Source: Dipetalonema caudispina (lineage: Eukaryota > Nematoda > Chromadorea > Rhabditida > Onchocercidae). From it: a stretch of DNA of 64,000 bases. Numbering within the stretch: the stretch's first letter is position 1; every line of letters begins with the position of its first letter. The position numbers were made by a program, and so were the translations under genes. The notes beneath the pieces were generated by a model. The model searched no databases. It saw only the letters and a program-made list of their open reading frames with translations, and was not told the origin of the DNA. Positions 25,123 to 36,816 of this stretch are shown here, one piece after another. Where the stretch lies: NCBI GenBank assembly GCA_013365325.1, contig JABVXV010000001.1, forward strand, positions 868,001 through 932,000, written 5' to 3'.

Positions 25123-28029
25123 TCAGGAAGGTGACAGTTCTTCTTTCTTCATTGTCTCCACATCTTCCCCATCATGTGACTTTTCATTAAGTAACACAAA
25201 TTCTCGTGTACTGAATCCAAATCTCAACACATCCTTCTCTCGCAACTCTACGAATCTGGATAAATTAAAAATAAAACAAGATCAAAAATAATTGGATTTG
25301 TTCATGACAGCTTGAATAAATTACGATCAAAGGAAAGCCAAAGGTGGAGACGATTTCCCAATGGATGTAATAGTATTTGTTATTCAAAGACGCATTAAAA
25401 TTATCCCATTAAATTCAGAAATCTCGTATTAAAGTTATATATAATAAAGAAAAATTTACCGCTGTGATTCGATGCGTTCATTATTCAGATAGGTACCATT
25501 CGCCGAACTGAGATCTATTATGTAAGGACGTATGTGCTTCACAGTTGTTCCATCAGGCAAATCCTTTGGTGTAAGACGATATTGAAAGACAGCATGCTGT
25601 TTGGAACAACTAGGATGATCCACTGGTAGATCAGCGATTTTACGATCACGTCCGATAAGATACGCTGATTGTCGATGAATATAGAGGACCGGTAATGCTT
25701 CATCGCCCTGTGCCAATCACAGCAATAAGGTATGAAAAAAGTAGTGGAGTTCAGTATCTGAGGTGACATTATTTCTTCATCCTATTTTGTTTGTGCTGAT
25801 ATTAGTTAACAGAAAAGCTTCGAAATTTGAATTAAAGCATACAGGGAAAGAATAGTTCTGCATTTCGAAAAGGACATTGTACCACGAAAGAAGAAAGTCT
25901 TAAATTGATTCTACTGTTCTGTTGCAGTACAACTTGTGAATTACCCTAACAGCGAAGAACTAATTTTGTATCAAAATTTCAAGTAATGAAAAGTAGAAGA
26001 AACTTATACGAAAAAATTTATCATGAATATGAATATCGTAATTTCTATATTTTTTCTGAAGCTCGGGACAAAAATTTTAAAAAACCAATAAGCAACCTTA
26101 AAAGGATAAAGACGCCAACGTAACTTCGGTAGATGTGCATCAGATGGTTCATTGTATTTGATAACAACACCTCGATAGGTATTAGTATCTTCAGCCAATT
26201 TCCCGCTTGGTTCAAAATTTGGCTTCTCTTTTTCGATTTTTGGCTCTTCCTTGCTATCATGATCATTGCGAAGGTATTCACCAAACGCATCCTGATCACT
26301 AAAAAGTATTTACATGAAACTAGAAAAATGAACAGTATACATTGTTCCCTTTCGAGTATCTCATTACATATATCCTTTGAAAGCGTGTAAACGCATGCAT
26401 CTAGATAGGTTTAGGATCATTCAGGAAGAAATTTAGAAATATTAACAAATTCATAAAACCTACGAATGGTCCCTGACCACATTCTTGAGTCTTCCTTCCT
26501 TTGTATTACTGGCCGATAATTTCTTATCGGTTTCCTCATCGAACTCCCTTTTCATCCCTGCGATATAAAACACAAATTATCACTTAAGAAAGAAATATGT
26601 CTTTGCTAACAAAAAACTACCCTGTTAGTCTTGCTATAATGCTATAATGAAAAGGAATAATCAAATGATGCAATTTCTTTAGAGAAGATTTGCCCTATTA
26701 TTGTTTCGCATAAAATAAATCTGCTCTCTAAGAGCCTTTATGAAAATCATATTTGTGAACATCCACCAACCTATGGATCAATAAAAATGGACAGGAATTA
26801 GTACAATCAGGATGAGAACAATAAGATACCTTTAAGAAGAGCGTGAACTAATGCTTTGGGATACGCTGAGCTACGATAATTTATAACGATCGAAAACAAA
26901 AGGAACAGAGTCAAGGAACTTTTGAACCACCTAATTTTTTTCCCAGAATCTAAGAAACCATGTGGTTACAACAAAAACCATGTCGAACATATTTAATTGC
27001 CTCACTTTTCTGTAATCCATGTTTGCTGGGTGAATCTCGATTATCCTCTACTTTCTCCTTTGTATGACTTTGTATCCTTCCTTTTTCTTTTCTCGATATT
27101 TTATCTTTGGAAATTCTTCTTGGGGATCTGCGATGTCTCCAGTCCATAACACTTTCTCTTTCCTTTTTCTCTTTGTCGTTCTGCGCATGCCGATTACGTT
27201 TTTCATCGCTGATCCTCGAATCATTCAAGCGATGTATTCTATGGTGATGACAGTAATCCTTCTGGTTTTCCGCATGCTTGCGACCACCAGAATCCTTGCA
27301 ATGAGTTCCACAGCCATCTTGAAAGAAATTAGTCAATGTCATCTTTGATTTTATGAAATAAAACTTCGCTTATGCACTCTTCTATCGTAGGACATTGCTA
27401 AAGTCTTTTCTGAAAGACAGCAACAGTAAAAAGGTAATCAATCATTTCTTTTTGTTAATTTCATGAGTAAGAAAAAACTCGTGACTTATCTGCGAAAACC
27501 CATATCATATAACTGATGCTTAAAAGCAGGACTTTCAAGAACCCGCAATTTGCACTGAGATTCACGCCCCTACCTATCAAAAGTTCTCAATTACAGGCTA
27601 TACAAAAAGATAACAGCTGTTATTTATAAACCATGCAATAAATAAAGTTGTCCGACAACATTTGCAATTATTATAGATTAAGTCTCAAAGCTATCGAGAT
27701 GCGCCTTATTTGGATGAAATTCGGAAAACCACTGGCATAATAAATGACTAAAATGATGAATTATCATACAAGATTACTCCTGTTCACGCATAAAAAATCA
27801 CATGTGATAAGTTTCCATGAACAAGATTAATAGAGTCAATGATCTCAACTAAAAAAAAAAAAAAAAGAAAAAAGAGCAAGAGAAAAGAACCATAAGAGCT
27901 CGAGGAATGTGCTGAATGATAGCGTGAAGGATGACTACGAGAAGTTGAAGGTGAGGTGGATCGGCGAGCTTCTGAAGAGTGCGACTTCTCTGAACCACTT
28001 GAGCTATCATTTCTGCGTTTACGTGTCAT
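25123..28029 (-). CDS. SNIP1: Smad nuclear-interacting protein 1 (SNIP1), FHA domain
   Basis: SNIP1 is a nuclear FHA-domain protein linked to spliceosome/RES-type complexes, miRNA biogenesis and Smad/CBP signalling. Six exons join in phase: 28029-27891, 27317-27006, 26557-26464, 26298-26097, 25707-25460, 25255-25123, for 375 residues (human 396). Residues 1-150 are rich in Ser, Arg, Lys and His (MTRKRRNDSSSGSEKSHSS at the start), as in other SNIP1 proteins. Then come SGKLAEDTNTYRGVVIKYNE and LRWRLYPFK. The FHA domain covers about 255-345: AYLIGRDRKIADLPVDHPS, then SKQHAVFQYR with the phosphothreonine-binding Ser and His, and SSANGTYLNNERI. The C-terminus (REKDVLRFGFSTREFVLL) completes the fold. 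A consensus acceptor (aaattacag) ends exactly at the ATG, suggesting trans-splicing onto a zero-length leader. Confidence 0.96.
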
Positions 28030-29746
28030 CTGTAATTTTCAAATTCAAATTTTATAAGTCCATCCTCCTTGTCTTAACAAAATAACGAAGAAAATTGGAC
28101 CAATTCAATTCAGTCAATTCTTATAATGAAACATTGAAGCAACTAATAAAACCCCTCCCTTCCAAAGAAGCACTACACCTTGGCCAGTAACCTTCCTTAC
28201 CGTCGTCCCTCATAAAGCTGTCTCATCTTCCTTCTTGTTGCTTTTAACGCGGCCGAACTTCCTTTTCCCATGAAAAAAAGATACATAGCATTTCAAGCAG
28301 TGCGACTTCCTACAATTGAAGACTTAGTTCCTTCGAATCTTTTATCAGTTGATAGTGTCGAGTATAATATATAAATACAACAACATGGTAACAATATCAT
28401 CCACAGATACCATCTACCATGCACTCTCTTTTCCTGTACCGAAAATATATCTTCCATTACATGACTAAGATTGATAACTAAGAATAATTTATTATTGGAT
28501 AGCGTAGAATATGAATTGACAGGAGAGAGAAAGAGAGGAAAAGGAGAAGAAAAATGATGAAGTGAGAAGCTTAAACAGGAAAATAAATTGGATTTGTTAG
28601 CTTGATTAATGCTGCCAATTGATTGATCACTAATATCCTAATTGTACCATCAGAAGGTACGTCATGAGAAGAGCCCACCTTAGCCTTAGTTAGCTAACGC
28701 CTAACCATCCTGCAACCCTGCCTATGCTATCATCATCATCATCCATGAGCTCTTTTCACTGCTTCTTCACTCTTCACTCCAGTCGTTCTGCCATTTTTGC
28801 ATGTTATTATAATCGATATTCAGTCATTAGTGTAATCGAAGGTGTCTATTCTGAACACTTTCAATTGATAAAACACTACTCGTGTTGAGTTCTCACAAGT
28901 TTAATTTTTAATTTTATTACTGAACTCAGTTAGATGCATTAAATATTTGTTAGGCAAAGAAAATAGGCATTAAAAGCATAAGATTTTAGACATCCAATTG
29001 ATTTTTTGGCGTAATTGTCAATTCGATGTTCTCAATTTTTTTGAGAAAGTCTGTCGACCGCTTGCACTTCATACGTGAAATTTTTATTTAAATAAGAAAA
29101 TTTGGAAATGTTTCAATTTGATCTATCATTTTTGCGCATGCATCTCCTTTTGAAAGTTTGTCAATGGTATCATAAGACTGATTAAAACTGTCACATCTGA
29201 CTTACAAGATTTATAGCGAAATAAATTTCTTGAAAAAGTTGAGTTACTTGTTTCAATCAGCTACAAAAGATTGCTAATAAGGATGAAGTATAATTAAGAA
29301 CATCATGTAATTAGAAGTTAGAGCCATCCATGAAATTCGGAGAAATTGAAGGACGATTCTGACTTCATTAAGAGTGAAGGAAGAACGACGACTGAAAATT
29401 GAAAAATATGAGACAAAGTTGGGATTGAGAAGTGTTAGATTAAGTTTTATTTTCAAATGAATGATCGCGAAGTAAAATTTTAACTGGGATGCAAAAAAAT
29501 AAAATAAAGTTGTTGTAAAATGAAAAGGTAGAGAGGAACGAATTAATGAAAAACGAATTTCTTTGGAGTGAAAAATTGGAAATGATTTATTTTTGTCTAC
29601 AATGTTTGTTTTAATAATTTAATTTAAATCATCGCGCCATTTAAAATTTTCATGTTGTTAAACTTCAAAATTTTCCGAGAAAATTTATAAAATAGTACAA
29701 ATTCAAAAATATTGTTCAGGAATTTGAAAATTCTTCGATAACAACG
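28030..29746. promoter_or_regulatory. Divergent spacer between SNIP1 and RIC-19
   Basis: 1.7 kb separating two divergently transcribed genes, therefore containing both promoters. It includes a purine-rich AG tract near 28520-28560 and a slightly GC-richer patch at about 28660-28800. No tRNA or other RNA gene was recognised. Confidence 0.45.
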
Positions 29747-32700
29747 ATGGCTTACACACGTCATTATGAATCAACTACCAGGTGATATTTTAAAATTACG
29801 AAAGAATGAAATTTACTAATTTTTCACTTTTTTTATCTAATTCACTGTAGTTTTTATTAAATTCGTGCAGTGTTAAATGTACTTTTGTGCCAAAATTTTC
29901 GATGTCAACTAAGCCGGCCCAATTCATTCCCACTAAAATTGCTAGTAGGTCAAATTGCTTAACCTTAGCTTTTATACTACGAAAATACTTTGGTCTTTCA
30001 CAGGCTAAACTGTATAATAGGTTGTTTAATGTTTCAAAATTAATTAATAATAATATTGACATGTGATTTTAGTGGTTTAAATTTCGATCGTTTTGTGGAT
30101 CGATTTGATGAGCCTACACTGAATAGAATGCGCCAACAATATTGGACAGCTAAGCAATTAATCCGGAAGAAACTGGGAAAGAAGGTTATTTGATTGCAAA
30201 TGATAATGTTGTTATGGGATAATAGAAATTGTTAAACGTTTCAAAGAATATTTCAAAATTTACTTACGAAAAATAAAATTTAAATAAACAGAAGTGCCAG
30301 TTTCAGGAGGATGAACATTTGTTAGCTTCAGATGCGGAATTTGATACCAAAATAGCTCTTTTTCGATTCGTTCAAGAAACATCTGACCAAATGCTTTGCT
30401 GTATCGATGACTATCAACATTATCTGAGCGGTATTCTTTTTAGATCAACTAGTTATAATTCAAGATAAACCACTATGTTTGAGGATGGACTAATATTTGC
30501 AAAAAGCCTTTTTCATATGCTGTGGTTTATATTTCGAAGGCTTAAAAAAGATCTGCCATTAAAGAAAATGGAATTCGAATGGTGCGCATTGTTACGAAAT
30601 GTAACGTAAATCTTCTTTAGAATTAGTGCAAGTGGAATTTGAATTGAGTAAAATGTTGAAAGAGGATGGTGGCGCAGAAACAACAGCTGCTGGCCGTGTT
30701 ATGATCGCTGTTGCCAGAGTATTGGCGCTTTCAGTACATCATAGGTATTTTTAAAACTGTCTTTTCTGTCCTAAATTCGTAGTCATTGAATTGTCGAGCA
30801 AATCGCACTTTTAGTTCTTTTTCCGGACGATGGACAGATTTTTTGAAAAAACATTTGAAGAACTTACACTTTTAGTTATTTCGCTTTTATGAGTTAAGTT
30901 ACAGAAAAATTTGTTCACTTCTTTTTGGCCAGTGGATTTCTTTCAGTGTTACTCTTTCCTCTAAAGAAGTTAACCTATTGATCTCGATGTCATGAGTCAA
31001 TTTATTAGTTAAATCTGTAAAACTTGATTGCTAGATTACAAATTCGAAATCCATTACTACGATTCTTTGGTGAGCTTCACGTTTTCACGGAAAGAGCTAT
31101 TTTGGATTGTGCGGATACGGTGGATGCTGCGGAAAAAGCTAGAACTGAATACAGAGGATCATTATTATGGATGAAAAAAACGAGCAAAGAGGTTAGTCGT
31201 TATTAAGATGCTTCTGAATTGAATTAAACTTCTTAAATGTTAATCAATTTCTATTTATTAAGATGGTCACAAATGTAAAAACGTTTGTGACCACCTTTTA
31301 TTTTGCTTTTCAACATTTTGTAACATTATATCGAAATCCTTGTAGTTAAACCAATATGATACAATTAGTGGGTGTCTTTGTTCTACTTATATGCTAAAAA
31401 TTTATTCCAAGTCTCACTTATGGAGCAAATTTGTCATGGAATTTTCAAATATCTGCTAAAGAAGTCATCAGGGAAAAAATACATTAAGAACGACAGGAAA
31501 ACTTGAAAATGCAATATTTTATACTTAGCAAAACACTTCCTAATAATTCCTCCTGGAGCTTTTTCCGTTTTTTATCTCATTGCTTTTCCCGGCATATCTC
31601 AAAGGAAGTTTCTTGATCTAATCATTATTCATTTGAATTTTAAAACATTTTTAGAATCTATTAAGATTTATGCAAAAGAAATACACATTTGGCGAAGGAA
31701 GAATTTTAAGTTTTCCTTTTCTTTATTGAACAGTTGACATCACTTATTTCACGTATTACTTTTCTTCACGACGTTGATGTAACAAACTCTCTTTTTTCTC
31801 ATTATTGGATGTCAAAAGACATTTATGTAAACATTTCATATATTATTTCCTCATTTTAATGCTTCTCATCCCTTTAAATACCTTACATCTGCCTATCGGT
31901 ATCCTTATATTTCATTTGAGTATTATAGGTTCAGAGGATTTCATTGTGACTTCTGCAGGGCTTTATATTGAGATATCAAGAATTTATCTTGCTAATACGT
32001 CATTGTTTTTTCTTGCTGATTCTCTCATATTTTAGCTTGACCCAGATGCAGAAAATATTTTGGAAAAGTTTCGCACAGCGCAAAGTGTTGTCAGACGAAA
32101 TAAAGAGAAACTGGATAGTTTGAAATTGGATACTCTGCAAAAAGTGGATTTGTTGGTCGCTAGTCGCTATAATTTGTTTTCACAGGTATTATGTAACAAC
32201 TTCTGAAAATGGGGCACAATCATTCTTTTTTACTCGAAGCTTATTTTCTACAAACGGTTGTTATTTGATGTAACTTTGGGGATAGGTAGAATAGTAATTC
32301 AACCGTTTAATTATGCCTTGAGTTCGTAGCCATTTCATATTAAATGTCAAATACGACAAATGCAGAACAGCAATTAATTTCGGAAAACATACTTCAAAAT
32401 GCCTAAATAAGAGAAATGAGAAGATTTAACAGGAAAACAGGAATGTACGGGAAATTTCCATATGTTCTTACTTACATACTTTTGTCAGATTCCCAAGTTA
32501 AACAGTAGTTCTACGTTGAGGAACAAAGTTCAAGTGATCCGTTCATTTAAAATTAATTATTGTTCTGCATTAGATTGATATTCGGTATTTGATAAATAAT
32601 ATAAAATAGCTATGGGTTTGTATAACTCTATCTGCTTATATCAAATTGAATCGAACAGTCTGATGGTTGATATCATGAATGTCTTTCAAAATGACCAAAT

Positions 32701-34194
32701 GATTTCTGGTAATACCAAATAACTCAGAAAATCACATCCCATTTTGATTCAACTTATGATTCAGATTAATAATTTAATCTGTTGTATACTTTGACAGTTG
32801 TTGGAATCGTATCAGAAATTATTGTACAACTACTATGAACAAACAACGCTGGCATATGAGAAGATTTATGACTTTGTGTCCAGTCGTAAACATTACGAAT
32901 TTGAAGTACTGACGGTAATTATTTCCTAAATTCGAAAATGTCCTGTTATACTTTAATTTGATGTCCAGTGCAATGACCCAGCAAATAGATTGGTAATAGA
33001 CGAATTTTCCAACAAACAAGTGAAATATCTGTTGATTTTTGCAGGATCTGATTGAACCTTTAAAAGAGCTTACTTGTGAAAATGATGACCAAATTACAAC
33101 TATTGAAAAGGAATCCGAAAGGTTATCTATTTTATTTTCAATTGAATCTTTAAAAAAGTTTGCTAGTGAAAATGGCGATCAAATTCCAGCTCGCTTCACT
33201 TATAGATCTAATGAATAATTTCTAATCACTGACCACTGAATCACCGAATAACTTTCAGTTTAATTGTGCTTGATCAATGTGAACGGGAAATGGAGCAAGT
33301 ACTACAAGATTTGGAGAATTTGAATGGGCACGATTTATTGGGCAATAGAATTGAAAGTCCATTAGGCTTATCAAAAGAACATCAACATGAAGATAGCATT
33401 GAACTAACAAGTGACATACCACGACAAACATTAGTATCAGTTGAAGCACATTCAATGAATGAAATATCAAATATCACGATTCCACCTATACCTCCGCCAC
33501 CAGGATGGAAATCAAGTAGAAGTGGTAAGTTTGAAATTTTACTTGTGTGATGTTTTGAAATGAACTGAAGGATCTCGGGAAATTGTGACATGCAATTACT
33601 ATTCAATTAGTTTTTGTGATAATTTGTTTTGAGGTTATGGTGAGATCGCGGGGATTATCTGAATGTCACCAATGCATCCTTGCTACAGTCATTACGGAAA
33701 CAACCTTGGAAAGGGTAAATTGATACTGCCTCTCATTATTTTATTTACCTTTTTCTAGCGACTCGCTGTCCATCTGACCTTATGGATTTACTATCTTTGG
33801 ATGATACTACTTCTGAAGTAAACTCATTCGCATCTGACTGGTCAAATCTAATGTCAAATGTAACTACATCTGATGCGATAACTGCTTCATCTCCTATTCC
33901 GCAATCTTCGTCATCATTAGCTCTACCATCGCAACTGCTGCAGTTTCCTTCCGTAGAAAGTGGTTTCCCGAATCCGTTCGCAGAATCAACAGATCCGAAT
34001 TTCGATGTAAGTTCAATATTGCAAAACAATGGAATAATTATAGTTTCGGTAGGGAGGCTGAATTTAGTGTTGAATACAGTTCTGTATGTCTTTTGGCAGA
34101 ACCTAAATCATTAAATTTGCAGATTTGGAAAGGACTTTTGAAGGAATTTGAAACAGCTGAAGTAAATGGTAATGGAGTGTTTAAGAATTGTTGA
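29747..34194 (+). CDS. ric-19: RIC-19 / ICA69 (islet cell autoantigen 1) arfaptin-homology protein
   Basis: ICA69 proteins have an arfaptin-homology BAR domain, bind Rab2 and act in dense-core vesicle maturation at the Golgi in neuroendocrine cells. Eleven exons join in phase: 29747-29781, 30073-30184, 30307-30430, 30621-30744, 31035-31191, 32036-32185, 32798-32914, 33045-33121, 33259-33524, 33759-34006, 34123-34194, for 493 residues (human about 480). The BAR domain covers about 15-298: RMRQQYWTAKQLIRKKLGKK, DAEFDTKIALFRFVQETSD, QIRNPLLRFFGELHVFTERA, ARTEYRGSLLWMKKTSKE, QKVDLLVASRYNLFSQ, YDFVSSRKHYEFEVL, each aligning with human ICA1. The rest is acidic, Ser/Pro-rich and poorly conserved (PPIPPPPGWKSS; DLLSLDDT). 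A ttgttcag acceptor 28 bases before the ATG is a candidate trans-splice site. Confidence 0.95.
31264..31293. repeat. Intronic inverted repeat with AAAA loop
   Basis: TGGTCACAAATGT and ACGTTTGTGACCA can pair over 13 positions (one G-U) around a four-base loop, inside the fifth RIC-19 intron. It is a small perfect-looking hairpin of unknown meaning, too short for a typical miRNA precursor. Confidence 0.6.
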
Positions 34195-34613
34195 TTCGTG
34201 TGATTGTTCAACTCTTCCCACTCTTTGCAAAATCTTGATTGTTGTTTCATTTATGTTTATAAAAAGGTAAGCTCAAATACTTCTTAAGTTTTACTCATAT
34301 ATACGGGATACTATTGAATTAAAGATGTTTAAATTGAATGGAACCTTTTCTATTTACCTTTTTTCCTATTTTACACATGAATTGGTTTTGCATATGAAAT
34401 TGTTGGAAAATAGAAAGTTGAAAAATATAAAAATATCAATGGGGAATCTCTTTCATTTTGTACAACTTTTCGTCTCATTTGTCAAATATTCCATATATAA
34501 GAACTGGAAATTTTTAGAAAAAATTCATTGAGGAATGCATATATCAAAAGGGATTCTGTTTTTGAAATGAGAGAAAACAGTTTATCACGAAGACAAGAGT
34601 TGGGAATACTGGA
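34195..34613. other. Spacer between convergent RIC-19 and CFAP97-like genes
   Basis: 419 AT-rich bases holding the 3' ends of both genes. A TATAAA/TTATAAAAA patch near 34257 is the closest thing to a polyadenylation signal for RIC-19. Nothing else is visible. Confidence 0.4.
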
Positions 34614-35751
34614 TTATAAGTACTTTGGTTTCCGCTCCGAAATTTTCAATAACGATTTCAGCAGACGCTCGTTTTCTTCTTGAATTCTTTTTTCTTCGTT
34701 ACGCTGCAAAAATGATTAAATTGTTGTAATGCTTCAGTGATTTAAAATGGCCAATTCAAAGCTTACTAATTGAAACTTGCCCAGAAGTAACGAAATTAAA
34801 CATCAATAACTCTTCTACTTGATTAGAAAAATTTATCGGGTCAAAAAATCAGCAAGTCGGATATTACCGAAGAATATAATCGAAATGCGAAAGGATTCTA
34901 AGTAGTGAAACTTCGTAAAAAGTGCGATGGAACAGCGATAGCTACTTCGAAATAAGAGGAAGGGGAGATAAGAGAGAAAAGAAAAGATATCTTGATTAGC
35001 AATTAACAGAACATGCAAAAAGATACTGAGTAGTGAATTGGTCAAGCTCAGTTGATCAGGAAGGGATTCTGTTCGTGTCAGAAATGAGGAAATTAACAAG
35101 ATAGCTTTTGTCTCTCAAGTTTAAGCGAATCGTAGTGAGGGACAGGAAAAGAAAATATTGATGGATAGATTGTTAAAAATCTCGCTAATTGAAATTTGCG
35201 AAAAGAATGATTCAACATTTCGGCATAATCGAAGAGATTCAAGAAATAAATAATTTATTGTTTGGAGTTTCTTGCTGTTTAAAAAATTAATTGATGGAAA
35301 AAATTTGAAAATTTAAGGGGTGAATTGTGCAACAAAAATAACCTTTTGTAATGACATTTTTAGGTGTCCTGGCATTGATTTAGATCGAGGTCTACTTTCA
35401 ACGATAGGCTTCGCTTTCAGTACCTTGAAAATAGCTGAAGATTGCAAACCTTGATAATTAAATTTCGAACCATCAGAAAATGAAAATTAAATTGAAGTTG
35501 AAAAGCCAACAATGAAAAGAAAAAGATCAATCTAAACACAGGCGGTATAGGCAAAAGACGAGAAGTGTACCTCAACGAATTAATTGAATAACTCGTATTG
35601 TTCTACATTTCGTAAGGCAATAAATTGTACCGTGCAGAATCTACGAAGTATGAATTAGAATTCGAAATATGAAATTTTGACTTTTGCATACCCTTTCTTT
35701 GTGCTTGATAAATTGATACAGCCTCTCGTGATGCTGGATCAAATTACTCAT
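34614..35751 (-). CDS. CFAP97-domain (hemingway-like) micro-protein
   Basis: Three short exons join in phase: 35751-35692, 35423-35343, 34703-34614, giving 76 residues that consist almost wholly of a CFAP97/KIAA1430-type domain. Exon 1 reads MSNLIQHHERLYQFIKHKER, exon 2 VLKAKPIVESRPRSKSMPGH then LKMSLQK, exon 3 RNEEKRIQEENERLLKSLL. This follows the family plan (...HR.K...AKP.VD.RPP....HL.LNLKK....EE....I...N..LL..). Exon borders are standard (donors gtatgc and gttatt; acceptors ttttcaag and tttttgcag). The reading frame is open upstream of the ATG to an acceptor at about 35778, so a longer N-terminus from a further exon is possible. Vertebrate and fly members are linked to sperm tails and cilia. 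The family call rests on pattern similarity by eye. Confidence 0.7.
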
Positions 35752-36630
35752 TACTCGTATCGCGGATATCAAAATATCTGAAATCACAATTACTTGGAAG
35801 ATCTTATACAGAAGACGATATTATCTAGAAGAGATTCAACTGAATTCATCAAAATTTGAAATAAATTTATTAAGGGAAAATAGAAATTACTAATCTTCCT
35901 GAATCGATTAAAAATGAAGGTAACAAATAATATTGAAATAAATGAAACCTATGGTCAACTTTGATATATCATGTCAACATCACCATGGAAACAAAAACCA
36001 TACGTATTGGATCTCAAATTGTCCTTTTCAGTAATTGTTCTATTGAGAAGAAAAAAAAATTACGGTGTCATTTTACTATCTAAGAAAAGATAATAAATTT
36101 TTTGATTCATAGACTAATTAATTTCTTCTAATAAATCAATACTGTTTATCAGTTGCTATGAACATATTATTATCATTGTTGTCTGATAAATGGTAATATA
36201 ACACAAAGTGCAGAAATTTATTGCATAGTACCAATAGTTCTTAGCGACTTTTCATCTTTTGTTTCTTTTTTTTTTTTGTTTTTTTGTTTTTTTTTTTTTT
36301 TTTTTTGAAATAGTAACCAATGAAATACCATCTAAAAGTTGCGATCTTTCAAATTTCAATGCATTTCGTTCCACAGATTTTATCGGAATGATTGATTCTC
36401 CTTCTATAGTAATTGTCGCACAATTTATTTCTATTCTCAACCAAATTTCTTGCACCATTACATAATTTCGTTTCTTTTATTACGACAAAATTAGATTGGA
36501 TCGAAAATATAGCAGTATGGCAGATAAGTTCTAATCATAGTCTAATCTTGGATCCTCTTGCTACTTCTTCACTTTCTGATAACTGTGTAGTGTGATGGAC
36601 ATTTCAAAAGTTTGATTAGAACATTTTTCA

Positions 36631-36778
36631 GAGAGAGAGAGAGAGAGAAAGAGAGGGAGAGGGAGAGAGACTGCCCATTCTCTTTTTGTCAAGTGTCATT
36701 CGATGACAAGTTAAAATGAATACATACGGGTGGTCTTAAATGAAAACTCATTTTCGTCTCACTTTCAGTTCTGATTAA

Positions 36779-36804
<26 letters not shown>
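36631..36804. repeat. GA and TA microsatellites
   Basis: A GAGA-rich tract (about 36631-36670) is followed within 110 bases by an uninterrupted TA run (36780-36804) leading into GTATGTGTGTGAG. These are simple sequence repeats only. Confidence 0.8.
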
Positions 36805-36816
<12 letters not shown>

